The position numbers and the translations under genes were made by a program. A DNA stretch of 64,000 nt from Microtetraspora glauca (GTDB lineage: Bacteria > Actinomycetota > Actinomycetes > Streptosporangiales > Streptosporangiaceae), in NCBI GenBank assembly GCA_001570385.1, contig BBYL01000025.1:79031-143030 (forward strand), in the 5' to 3' direction. The notes beneath the pieces were generated by a model that saw only the letters and a program-made list of their open reading frames with translations, had not been told where the DNA came from and ran no database searches. Shown in pieces: positions 24,568 through 33,835 of this stretch (position 1 is its first letter; each line of letters starts with the position of its first letter).

Positions 24568-25611
24568 ATGACCGACCCCGCCGAGAGCACGGCACTCACC
24601 CAGGACACCGACGGCGGTTACCCCACCGTCCCGCTGGCCAAGGACGTCTGGACTCTCGGCGTCGTCCAGTCCCGCGTGCACCCGACACCGGACCCGTCCG
24701 GGATGAAGGCCAACCTCGACCACATGCTGCATCTGATCGACAACTCCTTCCACGTCGGGTTCGGCCCCGGCCCGGACCTGCTGTTCTTCCACGAGTTCCC
24801 GATCAGCGGCTGGGACAGGTGGACCAAGGCGGAGACCGAGCGGCGGTGCATCGAGATCCCGGGCGAGGAGACCGAGCTGATCGCCGCCAAGGCCCGGCAG
24901 TACAAGTGCTACATCGCCTTCGGCGCCTACGTCCGCGACCCGGACTGGCCGGGCCACGTGCTCAGCATCACCACGCTGATCGGCCCGGACGGCGAGATCG
25001 TGGCCAAGCACTGGAAGGCGCGCAACGTCAAGGGCGTGTTCAGCGGCTTCGAGCTGTTCACCACCACCGTGTACGACGTCCTGGACGAGTACGTCGAGAA
25101 GTACGGCCAGGACGCGGTCGTCCCGGTGGCGCGCACCCCTCTGGGCAACATCTCCATGTCCTCCACCCAGCTGGAGCCCGAGCTGTTCCGGGCCGCCGCG
25201 ATCAAGGGCGCCGAGGTCTTCCTCCGTACGGCGAGCGGCAGCTTCACCGAGATCGACGTCCGGGCCTCGGCGCTGCACAACCGGGTGTACTGCGCGATCG
25301 CCAACAACTCGGTGCTCTCCGCGGAGACCAACTACTTCGAGGACACCGGCGCCGGCGGCACCGCGATCTACGGCCCGGACGGCATGGCCATCGCGGCGGC
25401 CGACAGCAAGTTCGAGAAGCTCGTCCTCGGGCAGATCCCGATCGCCTCGTTCCGGGCCAGGCACCGCCAGCCGGACATCCACTGGGACCTCTACCGGCCG
25501 GTCTTCGAGCGTTACCGGAGCCGCTTCGAGCCGAACCTCTACACGCCGTACCAGCCGGTCAGCCTGGAGGACGCCGGAGCCTACCTGAACGGCAGGTCAC
25601 GCTGGCGGTAA
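24568..25611 (+). CDS. Nitrilase/amidase-fold protein with Ser in place of the catalytic Cys
   Basis: This 347-residue protein follows the transporter with AAGGAG before its ATG. Its fold matches the aliphatic amidase/formamidase/nitrilase branch: E76 in FFHEF and K150 in KHWK sit at the triad Glu and Lys. The third member should be Cys in a C-x-x-x-x-x-P-E block, but here the block reads S198-S-T-Q-L-E-P-E, followed by the normal FRAAAIKGAEV. Known members hydrolyse amides, nitriles or N-carbamoyl compounds through a thioester; this one may use Ser, use other chemistry, or be a non-catalytic partner. It overlaps the convergent regulator gene by 15 bases. Confidence 0.85.
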   Translation: MTDPAESTALTQDTDGGYPTVPLAKDVWTLGVVQSRVHPTPDPSGMKANLDHMLHLIDNSFHVGFGPGPDLLFFHEFPISGWDRWTKAETERRCIEIPGEETELIAAKARQYKCYIAFGAYVRDPDWPGHVLSITTLIGPDGEIVAKHWKARNVKGVFSGFELFTTTVYDVLDEYVEKYGQDAVVPVARTPLGNISMSSTQLEPELFRAAAIKGAEVFLRTASGSFTEIDVRASALHNRVYCAIANNSVLSAETNYFEDTGAGGTAIYGPDGMAIAAADSKFEKLVLGQIPIASFRARHRQPDIHWDLYRPVFERYRSRFEPNLYTPYQPVSLEDAGAYLNGRSRWR

Positions 25612-28600
25612 CGGAGCGACCATCAGAGAGCGCACCTCGTCGGGCGTGAGCGTCGCGCCGTGTCCGGCCTCGGCGGCGAACCGCTCCTCGCCCAGCGCCG
25701 TACGGACCCGGTCGGTGATCCGGTCGATGTCCACGCGCTCCGCGGGGGCGGGGGAGAGGGAGCCCGACGCCCGGGCCGCGGCCGCCGCGCCCAGGATCCG
25801 GGCGGCCCGGTCGTGGTGTCCGGCGAGGGACAGCGCCCCGGCCAGACCGTCCAGGACGATGGTCATGTCCCGGGCGGTGTCGAATCCGGCCGCGAGATGG
25901 AACGCCTCACGATGCAGGTCGAAGGCGGTCGCCGCGTCCCCACGCTGCTCGGCCACGAAGCCGAGCTCGATCAGCACCAGAGGCAGGTGCGGAGGCGCGG
26001 CCTGCCCGGGCTCCCGGTGCGGGGTGTGGTCCAGCACGTCACGCAGGTGGGTCTCGGCGAGGTCGAGCCTGCCGTACCTGCGCGCGGCGAACGCGAGCCC
26101 CATCTTGGCGAAGATCTGCCCGGCCTGGTGGTGCTGCTCGACGGCCAGCCGCAGCGCCCGCGCGCAGAACTCGCCCGACCCCGCGAAGTCGCCGCGCCGC
26201 AGCGCGATCCAGCCGAGCCAGGCCAGCCGCCCGCCGACCTCCGTCCACAGTTCGAGCTCCTCGGCCACGCGCAGCCCGTCCCGGTGGAGCAGTTCGGCCC
26301 GGTCGAGGTCGTCGGTCATCTCGGCCAGCGCGCCGAGCCAGCCGGTGGCCTCCAGCCGGCCCCAGCGGTCGCCGAGTTCGTCGAACAGCTCCAGGCTCCG
26401 CTCACCGTCGCGGCGCAACGCGTCGAGGTCGCCCCGGACGTGCGCGAGCTTGGCCCGCGTGGCGAGGGCCGCCGCGGTACCCCACAGGTCGCCGCGTGAC
26501 CGGAAGGCGGGCAGCGCGAGGTCCAGCAGTTCCCCGGTGACGGCGAGGTCGCCCAGATCGACCCCGGTATAGGCCAGGAACCACTGTGCCCGTGCCAGCC
26601 CGCCCGGTTCGCCGGCTTCCTCGAACATGCGGAGGGCCGCGCGGCGGCGGTCCTCCCGGTCCGCGACGTCCCCCTGGAGCAGCCCGATGCCGACGTGCCA
26701 GGCCAGTGCCTCGGCCCGCCGCGCCGGGGCCACGTCACCGTCCGCGGCGGCGACGGCCAGCGCCGCCGTCAGGGACCGCCGGGCCTCGGCCAGCCGCCCG
26801 CGCAGGAACCAGTACCAGGCCATCGCGTTGACGAGGCGGAGCGCGTCGTCCGCGTTCCCGTCCCTGACGGCGGCGTTCAGCGCGGCCCGCAGGTTGGCCG
26901 CCTCCGCGTCGAGGCGGCGCAGCCAGCGCCGCTGGTCGGCCCCGTGCAGGTGCGGTACGGCCCGCTCGGCGAAGGCGATGTGGAAACGGTGGTGCCGCCG
27001 CCTGATCCGGTCGAGTTCCTCCGCCTCCTGGAGACGCTCGACGCAGTACGCCGCCACCGACTCCAGCAACCGGTAACGGGGGCCGTCGGGCCCGTCCGCC
27101 ATCATCACCAGCGACCGGTCGACCAGGCGCGCGAGCAGGTCGAGAACGTCCAGGCCGTCCTCGGCGCAGACGGCCTCGGCGGCGTCCACGGTGCAGCCGT
27201 CGGCGTGTACGGCCAGCCGGCGCAGCACGACCCGCTCGGGTTCCGTCAGCAGGTCCCAGCTCCACCCGATCATCGCGGCCAGGGTCTGCTGGCGCGGCGG
27301 GGCACCTCGATGCCCCGTGGCGAGCAGCCGGAACCGGTCGTCGAGGCGCTCGACCAGGCCGTGCACGCCCAGGGCGCGCACCCTCGTCGCGGCCAGTTCC
27401 AGGGCCAGCGGTATGCCGTCCAGCCGGCGGCACAACATCGCGACCGCCGACGCGTTGTCCGTGTTCAGGGTGAATCCCCGTGCCGAGGCGGACGCGCGGG
27501 CCACGAACAACCGCACCGATCCGGCTCGCTCCAGCACCGCGACGTCGTCGGCGGCGTGGCCGGGCACCTCCAGCGGCGGAACACTCCAGACCACCTCACC
27601 GGCGAGCCCGAGCGGCTCCTGGCCGGTCGCGAGGAGCCGCAGTCCCGGGGCCGCCCGCAGCAGCCGCCCCGCCAGCTCCGAGACCGGCTCGACGACGTGC
27701 TCGCAGTTGTCGAGCACCAGCAGCAGCCGCCGGGGACGGAGCGCGTCGGCCAGCCGCTCCACCGCGGTCACCGGCTCGGCCGGCTGCTCGGAGGTCGCGC
27801 CGTCCCGGACGTCGAGCACCCCCATGATCGTCTCGGCCAGCCGGGGCAGCGCGTCCTGGTCGGCCGGTCTGTCCAGCGCGGCCAGCTCGACCCACCACAC
27901 GCCGTCAGGGAACGCGTCCGGCGCGGGGGACTCCGGGGATGCGCCGGGGTCCTGGTCGAACAGACACCTGGCGGCCTCCATCGCCAGCCGGGTCTTGCCC
28001 ACCCCGCCGGGGCCGGTGAGCGTCACCAGCCGGTCCGTGCCCAGCCGCGCCCGGATCTCGGCGACCGCGCCGTCCCTGCCGATCAGTCCGGTGACCGGCG
28101 CGGGGAGGTTCGTGACCGGCCGCGTCGCCGGAGAGTCCGGTACGGCGGCCGCCGCCAGCGCCGGGTCCTGCGTCAGGATCGCCCGATGGAGGGCCACCAG
28201 GTCGGCGCCGGGGTCCAACCCCAGCTCGTCGGCCAGCAGCGCGCGCAGGCTCTCGTAGCCGGCGAGTGCCTCGCTCTGCCGTCCGGAACGGTAGAGGGCG
28301 CGCATGTGCACCGCGCGCAGCCTCTCCCGGAGCGGATGCTCGGCCACCAGGTGACCGAGCTCCCCGGCCAGCAGGGCGTGCTCGCCCAGCGCCAGCCGTA
28401 CCTCCGCGAGGTCCTCGTGCGCGGTCAGCCGCAGTTCCGTCAGGTGGGCGGCGGCGGCACGGACGAACGGCTCGTCCGCGAGGTCGGCGAACGCCGTGCC
28501 CCGCCACAGCGCGAGCGCGTCGGACAGCAGCGCCGCCCTGCTCCTCGGGTCGTCGGCCCGGCCCGCCTCGGCGAGCAGGGACCGGAAGTCGGCGGCGTCG

Positions 28601-28893
28601 GTGTCGGCCTTCAGCAGGTAACCCGCCGGCTGGAGCGGGACCAGCTCGCGTCCGCCCGGCTCGGCGTCCTCCAGAACCCGGCGGAGCTGCGACACCTTGG
28701 CCGACAGCGCGCCGAGGGGGTTGCCCGGCTGGTCCTCGCCCCACAGGTCGTCGACCAGCCGGTCGGCCGGCACCGGCCGGCCCTCGTGCGCCAGCAGGTC
28801 GGCCAGCAGGGCACGGACCTTGAGCCCGGGGACGGTGACGACCTCGCCCCCCGCCCGCCACACCGCCAACGGACCCAGCACCCCAAAACGCAT
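25597..28893 (-). CDS. AfsR/SARP-type large transcriptional regulator (wHTH-BTAD-NB-ARC-TPR)
   Basis: The 1098-residue protein begins with an OmpR-like winged helix (MRFGVLGPLAVW ... SAKVSQLRRVLE, residues 1-95). A bacterial transcriptional activation domain follows (about 97-245), then an NB-ARC/STAND ATPase with Walker A GPGGVGKTR near 292 and LLLVLDNCEHV as Walker B, and about 500 residues of helical TPR-like repeats. No C-terminal LuxR helix is seen. Such proteins activate antibiotic or other secondary pathways in actinomycetes. I chose ATG 28893 as the conserved N-terminus; upstream in-frame codons are not typical. It runs against the island and is divergent from the FMN reductase. Its target is unknown. 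Confidence 0.93.
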   Translation of the reverse strand: MRFGVLGPLAVWRAGGEVVTVPGLKVRALLADLLAHEGRPVPADRLVDDLWGEDQPGNPLGALSAKVSQLRRVLEDAEPGGRELVPLQPAGYLLKADTDAADFRSLLAEAGRADDPRSRAALLSDALALWRGTAFADLADEPFVRAAAAHLTELRLTAHEDLAEVRLALGEHALLAGELGHLVAEHPLRERLRAVHMRALYRSGRQSEALAGYESLRALLADELGLDPGADLVALHRAILTQDPALAAAAVPDSPATRPVTNLPAPVTGLIGRDGAVAEIRARLGTDRLVTLTGPGGVGKTRLAMEAARCLFDQDPGASPESPAPDAFPDGVWWVELAALDRPADQDALPRLAETIMGVLDVRDGATSEQPAEPVTAVERLADALRPRRLLLVLDNCEHVVEPVSELAGRLLRAAPGLRLLATGQEPLGLAGEVVWSVPPLEVPGHAADDVAVLERAGSVRLFVARASASARGFTLNTDNASAVAMLCRRLDGIPLALELAATRVRALGVHGLVERLDDRFRLLATGHRGAPPRQQTLAAMIGWSWDLLTEPERVVLRRLAVHADGCTVDAAEAVCAEDGLDVLDLLARLVDRSLVMMADGPDGPRYRLLESVAAYCVERLQEAEELDRIRRRHHRFHIAFAERAVPHLHGADQRRWLRRLDAEAANLRAALNAAVRDGNADDALRLVNAMAWYWFLRGRLAEARRSLTAALAVAAADGDVAPARRAEALAWHVGIGLLQGDVADREDRRRAALRMFEEAGEPGGLARAQWFLAYTGVDLGDLAVTGELLDLALPAFRSRGDLWGTAAALATRAKLAHVRGDLDALRRDGERSLELFDELGDRWGRLEATGWLGALAEMTDDLDRAELLHRDGLRVAEELELWTEVGGRLAWLGWIALRRGDFAGSGEFCARALRLAVEQHHQAGQIFAKMGLAFAARRYGRLDLAETHLRDVLDHTPHREPGQAAPPHLPLVLIELGFVAEQRGDAATAFDLHREAFHLAAGFDTARDMTIVLDGLAGALSLAGHHDRAARILGAAAAARASGSLSPAPAERVDIDRITDRVRTALGEERFAAEAGHGATLTPDEVRSLMVAPLPPA

Positions 28894-29016
28894 GCGCGCC
28901 ACGATAACGCGCCTTTTCTTCGTGTCGGCGGATCTCCGTAAACCGATGCGAAAGAAGCCGTAAACGGCCTCCGGCATCGTTGGCCACGTCGGAAAACGAG
29001 CGAGAGGGGGACCGGA

Positions 29017-29601
29017 ATGGACCAGCGGAGGCTACGGGTGGCGATCATCATCGGCAGCACCCGCAAGGGCCGGTTCGGACCCACCGTGGCCGGCTGGTTC
29101 GCCGCCAGAGCCCGCAGACGCGGCGACCTGGACGTCGACCTGGTCGACCTGGCCGAGGCCGACCTGCCGCAGACCCTCACCGACCACGAGGAGCCCGTCC
29201 CGGCGCGGGTGCGGGCGCTGGCGCCGCGGCTGACGGCTGCCGACGCCTTCGCGGTGGTCACCCCCGAGTACAACCGGAGTTTCCCCGCTCCGCTCAAGAC
29301 GGCGATCGACTGGTACCACGAGGAGTGGCAGGCCAAGCCGGTCACCTTCGTCGCGTACGGCAGGGAGTCCGGTGGCCTGCGCGCCGTCGACCAGCTCCGG
29401 CAGGTCTTCACCGAGCTGCACGCCGTGGCCATCCGCGACGTGATCACACTGCCCTGCTACTGGGACCTGTTCGCCGCCGACGGCACCTGGCCCAAGGCCA
29501 CCGCGGAGTGCAACGCCGCGGCCACGACTGCGCTGGACCGCCTGGTCTGGTGGGCCGGCGCGCTGCGGGACGCGCGGGACAGGTCCCCGTACATCCCGTG
29601 A
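29017..29601 (+). CDS. NADPH-dependent FMN reductase family protein
   Basis: The 194-residue flavodoxin-like protein has the FMN-phosphate loop GSTRKGRFGP (about 13-22) and the PEYNRSFPAPLKTAIDW motif typical of NADPH:FMN/quinone reductases. It would reduce FMN, quinones or azo compounds. GAGAGGGGG precedes the ATG. It starts 123 bases from the divergent SARP gene and is followed in the same direction by a RibD-like reductase. Confidence 0.92.
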   Translation: MDQRRLRVAIIIGSTRKGRFGPTVAGWFAARARRRGDLDVDLVDLAEADLPQTLTDHEEPVPARVRALAPRLTAADAFAVVTPEYNRSFPAPLKTAIDWYHEEWQAKPVTFVAYGRESGGLRAVDQLRQVFTELHAVAIRDVITLPCYWDLFAADGTWPKATAECNAAATTALDRLVWWAGALRDARDRSPYIP

Positions 29602-29669
29602 GGTCCCCCTCGGGGATCTCGCCCCAGCATGACACCGTCCACGGCACCATCGACGACACGGAGAGCACC

Positions 29670-30254
29670 ATGCGGAAGATCATCGCCTCGACCTACAGCA
29701 CGCTCGACGGCTTCATCGACAACCCCCACCTGTGGTCCCTGCAGTACAACAGCCCGGACGCCATGGCGTACGCGTTCACCATGACCACCGGGTGCGACGC
29801 GCTGATGCTGGGCCGCGTCACCTACGAGGGCATGGCTCAGGCCTGGCCGAACATGGGCGGCAACCCCTACGCCGACCACGTCAACTCCATCACCAAGTAC
29901 GTGGTGGCCTCCCAGCCGGTCGACACCAGCGCCTGGGACCCCACCGTCGTCATCCCCGGAGACGACCTGGCCGCGCAGGTCGCCAAAATCAAGGAGCAGG
30001 ACGGCAAGGACATCCTGATCTGGGGGTGCGGCCGGCTCACCGACGCGCTGATGGAGCACGGCCTCCTGGACGAGTACCGGATCTGGCTCTACCCCGTCAT
30101 CCGCGGCGAGGGCGAGCGCCTGTTCCGCGAGGGCACCGAGGCGACCCTGGAGCTCGCGGACTCCACGGCGTTCGAGTCCGGCGTCGTCGTCAACACCTAC
30201 CGGCCGGTGAGCGCGGGCGGGGACGCGGGCGCGGAGGAGCCCGTCTCCGGCTGA
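29670..30254 (+). CDS. RibD C-terminal/dihydrofolate-reductase-like family protein
   Basis: The 194-residue protein has the DHFR-like Rossmann pattern of the RibD C-terminal family: MRKIIASTYSTLDGFIDNP at the start, LMLGRVTYEGMA, and KDILIWGCGRLTDALMEHGLLDEYRIWLYPVIRGEGERLF near the end. Relatives are NADPH-binding reductases, most without known substrates. GGAGAG precedes the ATG. A strong hairpin follows the stop at 30284-30319. Confidence 0.9.
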   Translation: MRKIIASTYSTLDGFIDNPHLWSLQYNSPDAMAYAFTMTTGCDALMLGRVTYEGMAQAWPNMGGNPYADHVNSITKYVVASQPVDTSAWDPTVVIPGDDLAAQVAKIKEQDGKDILIWGCGRLTDALMEHGLLDEYRIWLYPVIRGEGERLFREGTEATLELADSTAFESGVVVNTYRPVSAGGDAGAEEPVSG

Positions 30255-30283
30255 TCGGGCCGAGGGGGTCACGCCTCGCCACG

Positions 30284-30319
30284 CCCCGCCCGGACGCCAT
30301 GGGCGCGTCCGCGGCGGGG
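30284..30319 (+). terminator. Long GC hairpin after the RibD-like gene
   Basis: CCCCGCC and CGGACGC (30284-30297) pair with GCGTCCG (30305-30311) and GGCGGGG (30313-30319), with one bulged C, giving 14 bp around a seven-base loop. No U-tract is present, but the position after the stop suits a terminator. Confidence 0.65.
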
Positions 30320-30380
30320 CGGTGGCACGCCGGACCCAGGGGTGCTCTGGCGGTATGCGGGGATCGATACGATCACCGCC

Positions 30381-31001
30381 ATGATGCGCAAAATGATCAC
30401 GTTGGCCGCTGTGGCCGGAGTCGCCGTGTCGGTGGCTCAGGTGCCCGCGTCCGCGTCCTCTTCTTCCGTTTTATCCTCCTCCGCTTCGTCGTCCTCCACC
30501 GCCGCCACCACGCCGCTGGCCCTGCGCGGCGGCCTGACCCTGGACCTGCCGAGCTCGTGGCAGGTGTACGGCGGCGGTGACCAGATCCGCGTGGTGACCG
30601 GTGCCTGCGCGCGGCCCAGGAGCCACTATTTCGAGCCGAAGTGCCGCAGCTTCTGGGTGATGGGGACGCAGGCGATCAGGACCGGTGGTGAGGGCTTCCA
30701 GACGTACAACCCCAACCAGGGGCCGTTCTACCCGGCGGTGGACGTGGCGCCGTGCGCGACGAACCCCTCGCTCGGCCAGGTTCTCGGCAAGGCCGTCGCC
30801 GTCGGCTACCGCGCCGTCGGCGCGGGGCACAAGGCCCACTACCGGGTGTGGCCCGGCCGCTGCGTGCGCTACGACAACGGAGAGCAGAAGTCGACGTTCA
30901 AGCAGCGCGAGTGGTACCTGCCGAAGGAACACATCCTGATCGTCGACCAGTGGGGGACGCCGGGACTGGCCACCGTCCTGAAGAACGCCGCCTGGCGCTG
31001 A
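30381..31001 (+). CDS. Secreted protein of unknown function
   Basis: The 206-residue product starts with a Sec signal (MMRKMITLAAVAGVAVSVAQVPASA, cleavage likely after ASA) and a Ser/Thr/Ala-rich linker. A compact domain follows with four cysteines (ACARPRS, PKCRS, APCATN, GRCVRYD) that could form two disulfides, ending DQWGTPGLATVLKNAAWR. I do not recognise the family. I chose the second ATG cluster (30381) because the upstream frame would put charged residues before the signal. Confidence 0.8.
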   Translation: MMRKMITLAAVAGVAVSVAQVPASASSSSVLSSSASSSSTAATTPLALRGGLTLDLPSSWQVYGGGDQIRVVTGACARPRSHYFEPKCRSFWVMGTQAIRTGGEGFQTYNPNQGPFYPAVDVAPCATNPSLGQVLGKAVAVGYRAVGAGHKAHYRVWPGRCVRYDNGEQKSTFKQREWYLPKEHILIVDQWGTPGLATVLKNAAWR

Positions 31002-31023
31002 CGGCGGCGGGATCCCGGCGCGA

Positions 31024-31395
31024 TCACCGCGAGGTGCGTGACCGGCGGGTACGGACCCCGCGCGGCGGTGTGAAGATGTAGAGCGTGAGGATGTCCGGCA
31101 AATCGGCCACCCCCGGGCCTCCGGCACGGACCCAGACCGCGATGTCCTCGGTGGCCATCGCGTCGTTGACCAGGCCGAACCACACCGGCCGGCCGCCCGC
31201 GGCACGCCCCTCCGACGACGGCTGGATGACGATCACGTTGGCCTGCTCGCACACGAGCAGGCAGGGGGTGACCCGGACCTCGGCGACCTCCGACAGACGG
31301 CGGACCTGCTCGGCGTGGTCGACGCCGGTCACCTTGGCCGTGCCGCAGCAGCAGTCACGGCAGACGGCGATCCTGCAGGGAACCGGACGCCTCAT
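31024..31395 (-). CDS. Thioredoxin-like 2Fe-2S ferredoxin family protein
   Basis: The 123-residue protein has C12-x-x-C15-C16-C17-G and C45-x-x-x-C49, the pattern of thioredoxin-fold [2Fe-2S] ferredoxins. Some of these accompany cobalamin genes, and it is divergent from cobQ across about 310 bases. It may supply electrons for corrin-ring or cobalt reduction; this is inference from position. The C-terminal end is Arg-rich and disordered-looking. Confidence 0.83.
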   Translation of the reverse strand: MRRPVPCRIAVCRDCCCGTAKVTGVDHAEQVRRLSEVAEVRVTPCLLVCEQANVIVIQPSSEGRAAGGRPVWFGLVNDAMATEDIAVWVRAGGPGVADLPDILTLYIFTPPRGVRTRRSRTSR

Positions 31396-31704
31396 GGACG
31401 CAGGAGCCGGTCGCCGGTCCGCCGGGCACCCGATCCGTGCTCCGCGACCATGCTGTCACTCATCGTGGCCCCCCGGCGCTGTCGTACGGCGCACGCCATC
31501 CGAGCGCGGCCGGTTCCGGGGTCCAGCATCGCTCAGCCTCGGTATTCGCCCAGGTAGGCACGCTGAAGGCCGGGCGCGATGATGATCGCTTCCCGGTGGA
31601 GGACCGGCCTCCCCGGGCAGCGATCACCGTGCCCGGCGGGGCCGGAACGCCGGGCGATAGCGTGAGCACCCTCCGAATCACCTTCCGATCACGAGGAGGA
31701 CGGG
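31396..31704. other. Divergent intergenic region before cobQ
   Basis: This 309-base stretch between the ferredoxin-like gene and cobQ holds no convincing gene. A small palindrome GCGAT-GATG-ATCGC lies at 31576-31589, and other GC-rich partial repeats occur. I looked for a cobalamin riboswitch and saw no B12-box-like sequence. Confidence 0.6.
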
Positions 31705-33246
31705 TTGAAGGGCGCGTTGCTGGTCGCGGGGACCACGTCGGACGCCGGGAAGAGCGTCGTCACGGCCGGGATCTGCCGCTGGCTGGCCAGGCAGGGCGTC
31801 CGGGTGGCGCCGTTCAAGGCGCAGAACATGTCGCTCAACTCGTTCGTCACCGGCGACGGCGCGGAGATCGGCCGGGCGCAGGCGGTGCAGGCGGCGGCCT
31901 GCGGCCTGGAGCCGTCCGCCGACATGAACCCGATCCTCCTCAAACCCGGCAGTGATCGGCGCAGCCAGGTCGTCGTGCGCGGCCGCCCCATGGCCGACGT
32001 GGACGCGATGGAGTACGGCGCGCTCAAGGACCGGTTGCGCACCGTCGCGGTCGAGGCGCTCGACCGGCTGCGGTCGCGGTACGACGTGGTGGTCTGCGAG
32101 GGCGCGGGCAGCCCCGCCGAGATCAATCTGCGCCGGGGCGACATCGCCAACATGGGTCTGGCCCAGGCCGCCAGGTTGCCCGTCATCGTCGTCGGGGACA
32201 TCGACAGGGGCGGCGTGTTCGCCTCCATGTACGGCACGCTCGCCCTGCTCGACGCCGCTGACCAGTCGCTCGTCGCGGGATTCGTGGTCAACAAGTTCAG
32301 AGGAGCGCGCGAACTGCTGGAGCCGGGGCTCGACACGCTCCGCGAGCTGACCGGCCGTGAGGTCTACGGGGTGCTCCCGTGGCTGGACGGGCTGTGGATG
32401 GACGTGGAGGACTCGCTCGCCCTGGACAACCGGCCGCCGGTGGCGGCGCCCGGCGGGCGCACCCTGCGGGTGGCCGTCGTCAGGCTGCCGCGGATCTCCA
32501 ACTTCACCGACGTGGACGCGCTGGCCGGTGAGCCGGGGGTGGTGGTCCGCTTCGTGACCTCGGCCGCCGAACTGGACGACGCCGATCTCGTGGTCCTGCC
32601 CGGGTCCCGTGCCACCGTGTCCGACCTCGCCTGGCTGCGCTCCTCGGGGCTGGCGGAGGCCGTACGCGATCGGGCGGCGCGGGGGAGACCGGTGCTGGGC
32701 ATCTGCGGCGGCTACCAGATGCTGGCCCGGACGATCAGGGACGACGTGGAGTCGGGCGCCGGGCTGGTGGAGGGGCTCGGCCTGCTGCCCGCGTCGGTCG
32801 AGTTCGCGGCGGGCAAGACCCTCGCGCGCCCGGTGGGCGAGGCGTACGGCTGCCAGGTGTCCGCGTACGAGATCCACCACGGCACGGTGACGGTGGATCC
32901 GCGCCCGGCCGCCCGGCCCGGCGGGGATCAGGGAACTCCGGGCCGGAACGGCCACCATGAGGCGGAGCCGTTCCTCGACGGCTGCCGCGTGGGCGCGGTG
33001 TGGGGGACGACCTGGCACGGCGCCCTGGAGAACGACGGCTTCCGCAGGGCGTTCCTCGCGGACGTCGCGGCGGTCGCCGGGCGGGACTTCACCCCCTCAC
33101 CGGACACGTCGTTCTCCGCGCTGCGCGAGGCCAGGCTGGACGCGCTCGGCGACCTGGTCGGGACGTACATGGACACCGCGGCGCTGGTGCGGCTGATCGA
33201 GAGCGGGGCCCCGGGCGGCCTTCGGCTGTTGCCCCCGGGCGCGTGA
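31705..33246 (+). CDS. cobQ: Cobyric acid synthase
   Basis: The 513-residue enzyme amidates adenosylcobyrinic acid a,c-diamide at four side chains, using glutamine and ATP. The N-terminal half is a dethiobiotin-synthetase-like ATPase with the loop TTSDAGKS (about 9-16) and the signature DIDRGGVFASMYGTLALL. The C-terminal half is a class I amidotransferase with the nucleophile C334 in GICGGYQML and the His in YEIHHG. The start is TTG with GAGGAGG just upstream. Residues of about 405-425 contain a Pro/Gly-rich insertion. cobD lies 30 kb away at 62852. Confidence 0.95.
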   Translation: MKGALLVAGTTSDAGKSVVTAGICRWLARQGVRVAPFKAQNMSLNSFVTGDGAEIGRAQAVQAAACGLEPSADMNPILLKPGSDRRSQVVVRGRPMADVDAMEYGALKDRLRTVAVEALDRLRSRYDVVVCEGAGSPAEINLRRGDIANMGLAQAARLPVIVVGDIDRGGVFASMYGTLALLDAADQSLVAGFVVNKFRGARELLEPGLDTLRELTGREVYGVLPWLDGLWMDVEDSLALDNRPPVAAPGGRTLRVAVVRLPRISNFTDVDALAGEPGVVVRFVTSAAELDDADLVVLPGSRATVSDLAWLRSSGLAEAVRDRAARGRPVLGICGGYQMLARTIRDDVESGAGLVEGLGLLPASVEFAAGKTLARPVGEAYGCQVSAYEIHHGTVTVDPRPAARPGGDQGTPGRNGHHEAEPFLDGCRVGAVWGTTWHGALENDGFRRAFLADVAAVAGRDFTPSPDTSFSALREARLDALGDLVGTYMDTAALVRLIESGAPGGLRLLPPGA

Positions 33247-33376
33247 GCGGTCGGCGCTCCCCAGGCCGGGGGTTCCGGCGATCCACGGGGGCGCGGTATG
33301 ACCCGTGCGGGCGCGTTCCGGTCGTATACGGGATGTCCCGGTGTTCACACGGGGAGGACGTCACTACGATCGCGGA

Positions 33377-33757
33377 GTGACGGATGCGGATGACACTCTT
33401 CACGTTCGGGCCATCGACGCCTTCATCGCCGCGACCGGCGCGAGCGATCCGGAGCAGCGGGCCACGCTGCTGAGCCGGGCGCTCGCCGCCGACGTCGTCT
33501 TCTGGGGTCCGCTGGGTCGCGGCGTCGGCCGCGAGGCGGTCGAGGACTTCATCACCGAGGTGGTGCAGGGGCACCCGTCGGGCCCCTGCCGGATGGTGCG
33601 GACCACGGGGGTGGACGCGCCGGAGGAGTGGGCGCGGTTCGGCTGGTGCTACGAGGACGCCGCCGGCCGGCCCATCCTGTCCGGGACGGACATGGTCCAC
33701 GTCACCCCCGCAGGGGACATCGACGAGATCGTGGTCTTCGCCGGCCCTCTGAAGTGA
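33377..33757 (+). CDS. SnoaL/NTF2-like protein
   Basis: The 126-residue protein begins at GTG 33377, the natural start before TDADDTLHVRAIDAFI; the upstream extension is Arg/Gly-rich and not family-like. It has a cone-shaped alpha+beta NTF2 pattern (LLSRALAADVVFWGP, then four beta strands ending IDEIVVFAGPL). Such proteins are isomerases, cyclases or ligand binders. No catalytic Asp-His pair is certain. Confidence 0.8.
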   Translation: MTDADDTLHVRAIDAFIAATGASDPEQRATLLSRALAADVVFWGPLGRGVGREAVEDFITEVVQGHPSGPCRMVRTTGVDAPEEWARFGWCYEDAAGRPILSGTDMVHVTPAGDIDEIVVFAGPLK

Positions 33758-33835
33758 TCACCTGCGCGCCACGCCTGCGGAGGCGGGGATGTGGGGCTCC
33801 GGGACACGGTCGCCGCAGACTGGAACGCGATCTCG

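Noticed and set aside
26695..28941. A 748-codon plus-strand open frame opposite the SARP regulator
   Set aside because: It is antisense to a complete multi-domain regulator and has shadow-type composition.
31396..31704. Possible B12 riboswitch before cobQ
   Set aside because: No B12-box-like block or P3-type stem is seen, unlike the region before cbtB.
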